A stretch of 33,432 nt of DNA from Ktedonobacteria bacterium (lineage in GTDB: Bacteria; Chloroflexota; Ktedonobacteria; Ktedonobacterales; JACDGC01): NCBI GenBank assembly GCA_027459785.1, contig DAIDGU010000036.1, positions 1 to 33,432 of the forward strand, given 5' to 3'. Positions 32,472 through 33,432 of the stretch are shown here, piece after piece. A program made the translations under genes and the position numbers. How positions within the stretch are numbered: the stretch's first letter is position 1; every line of letters begins with the position of its first letter. Under the pieces are notes generated by a model that was given only the letters and a program-made list of their open reading frames with translations, was not told the origin of the DNA and ran no database searches.

Positions 32472-33182
32472 ATGGCGATGCTGGAATTACAGGATGTCGA
32501 TACCTATTACGGGCCGAGCCAGGTGTTGCGCAATGTCTCGCTCTCCGTCAACCAGGGCGAGATCGTCACGCTGCTGGGCGCGAACGCCGCCGGCAAGACG
32601 ACGACGATGAAAACGATCTTCGGCATCGTCAAACCGCGCAGCGGCACGATCACCTTCGACGGCGAGCGCATCAGCGGCTTGCCGACCGACCAGATCATCA
32701 AGCGCGGGCTGGTGCTGGTGCCGGAGGCGCGGCGCGTCTTCTCGCGCATGTCCGTGCGCGAAAACCTGGAGATGGGCGCGTACATGCAGAATGACCGCGC
32801 CATCATCACCCAGGAGATCGACCGCGTCTATGCGCTGTTCCCGCGCCTGAAGGAGCGCGACAAACAGCTCGCCGGCACGATGTCTGGCGGGGAGCAGCAG
32901 ATGCTGGCGATTGGCCGCGCGCTTGTCGCCCGCCCGCGCATGATCTGCATGGACGAACCCTCGCTGGGCCTCTCGCCGATCCTAGTGCAGACGGTCTTCG
33001 ACACCATCGAGACGATTCGCAAAGCCGGCGTGACAGTCTTCCTGGTGGAGCAAAACGCCTTCATGGCGCTGCACACCGCTGACCGGGGCTATGTGTTGCA
33101 GACGGGCAAGATCTTGCTTTCCGACAACGCGCCCGCCTTGCTGAAAAACGATGTCGTGCGCGCAGCGTACCTGGGCGGCTAG
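32472..33182 (+). CDS. livF: Branched-chain amino-acid ABC transporter ATP-binding protein LivF
   Basis: 236 residues, standard LivF length. Walker A is GANAAGKT (36-43; usually GANGAGKT), VPEARRVFSRMSVRENLEMG is the LivF-specific segment after the Q-loop region, the signature is MSGGEQQMLAIGRAL (137-151), Walker B is RMICMDEP (156-163), and VFLVEQNAFMALHTADRGYVL holds the LivF H-loop region. The ATG at 32472 is 4 bases after livG, with GGAG as the ribosome binding site. It completes a livKHMGF operon. Confidence 0.95.
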   Translation: MAMLELQDVDTYYGPSQVLRNVSLSVNQGEIVTLLGANAAGKTTTMKTIFGIVKPRSGTITFDGERISGLPTDQIIKRGLVLVPEARRVFSRMSVRENLEMGAYMQNDRAIITQEIDRVYALFPRLKERDKQLAGTMSGGEQQMLAIGRALVARPRMICMDEPSLGLSPILVQTVFDTIETIRKAGVTVFLVEQNAFMALHTADRGYVLQTGKILLSDNAPALLKNDVVRAAYLGG

Positions 33183-33240
33183 CCGGCGACACAATAGGGG
33201 CAAGCGCAGACAAGCGGGCGGTTGACGATGAGATGAGGAC

Positions 33241-33379
33241 GGCGGGCGGCGGGTGATAGGCGCGGGACGGCGGGCGGTTGAAACCGCGCCTAACGGCGAC
33301 GAAGTCCACCGATGTGGACTCGGATCCCAACCCGCGACGGCGGGTTTCGTGGCGGCACGCCCTTAGGCGCGGTTTCAAG
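33241..33379. repeat. Palindromic repeat (family D) after the liv operon
   Basis: GCGGTTGAAACCGCGCCTAA (33273-33292) is followed by CGACGAAG and the hairpin GTCCAC-CGAT-GTGGAC (33304-33319). An inverted copy, TTAGGCGCGGTTTCAA, lies at about 33363-33378, so the whole is a large inverted repeat. The unit matches the copy at 17743-17795. The region 33183-33432 holds no supported gene. Confidence 0.87.
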
Positions 33380-33432
33380 TCGAACGCGCAATCGAAAACC
33401 GACTTGCCAAACCTCTAGGGCTCGCCGGTAAG

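Overview
This is a high-GC bacterial window with a Chloroflexota-like flavour. That assignment is an inference from several things: GC-rich codon use, a plant/cyanobacterial-type phytoene desaturase, very long multi-domain GT-C membrane glycosyltransferases, and several families of dispersed palindromic repeats. No rRNA or taxonomic marker settles the phylum. Genes sit in short operons on both strands. I see no CRISPR array, prophage or intact insertion sequence.

Layout. 1-3280 (minus strand): glycerophosphodiesterase, MFS transporter and a biotinyl/lipoyl carrier protein. 3382-4008: a consensus sigma70 promoter drives an initiator tRNA-fMet split by a roughly 361-nt group I intron, followed by a second CAU tRNA and a terminator. 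4200-4571: an AT-rich, apparently truncated TIR-domain gene. 4895-4965: tRNA-Cys. 5062-7568 (minus): an S9 serine peptidase and a small membrane protein. 7732-10442 (plus): a CrtP-type carotenoid desaturase, a 228-bp gap filled by an imperfect palindrome, then a membrane protein and a NYN/YacP-type nuclease. 10566-16764: two overlapping genes for giant GT-C glycosyltransferases, each looking like two transferase units joined, with dispersed palindromes translated in frame. 17101-21741: a TetR regulator with a palindromic operator, a ClC channel with CBS domains, a CPA1 Na+/H+ antiporter and a Nudix hydrolase. 21956-23766 (minus): nuoB, an unusual NuoI-like/NuoE-like fusion, and a membrane protein. 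24029-25831 (plus): a GH2 glycosidase. 25958-27669 (minus): a metallo-beta-lactamase-fold hydrolase and a DUF62 SAM hydroxide adenosyltransferase. 27899-33182 (plus): a complete livKHMGF branched-chain amino-acid ABC importer. 33241-33379: another dispersed palindrome.

Three points stand out. First, the initiator tRNA is interrupted by a group IC3-like intron between U33 and the anticodon. Second, a three-gene operon pairs an intact NuoB with a NuoI-like protein that has one cysteine cluster motif and a NuoE-type helical domain, but no visible second [4Fe-4S] motif. Third, at least four palindromic repeat families lie inside reading frames of three neighbouring genes, which recalls the in-frame palindromic elements of Rickettsia. 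In one family two copies show a compensatory base-pair change in a hairpin.
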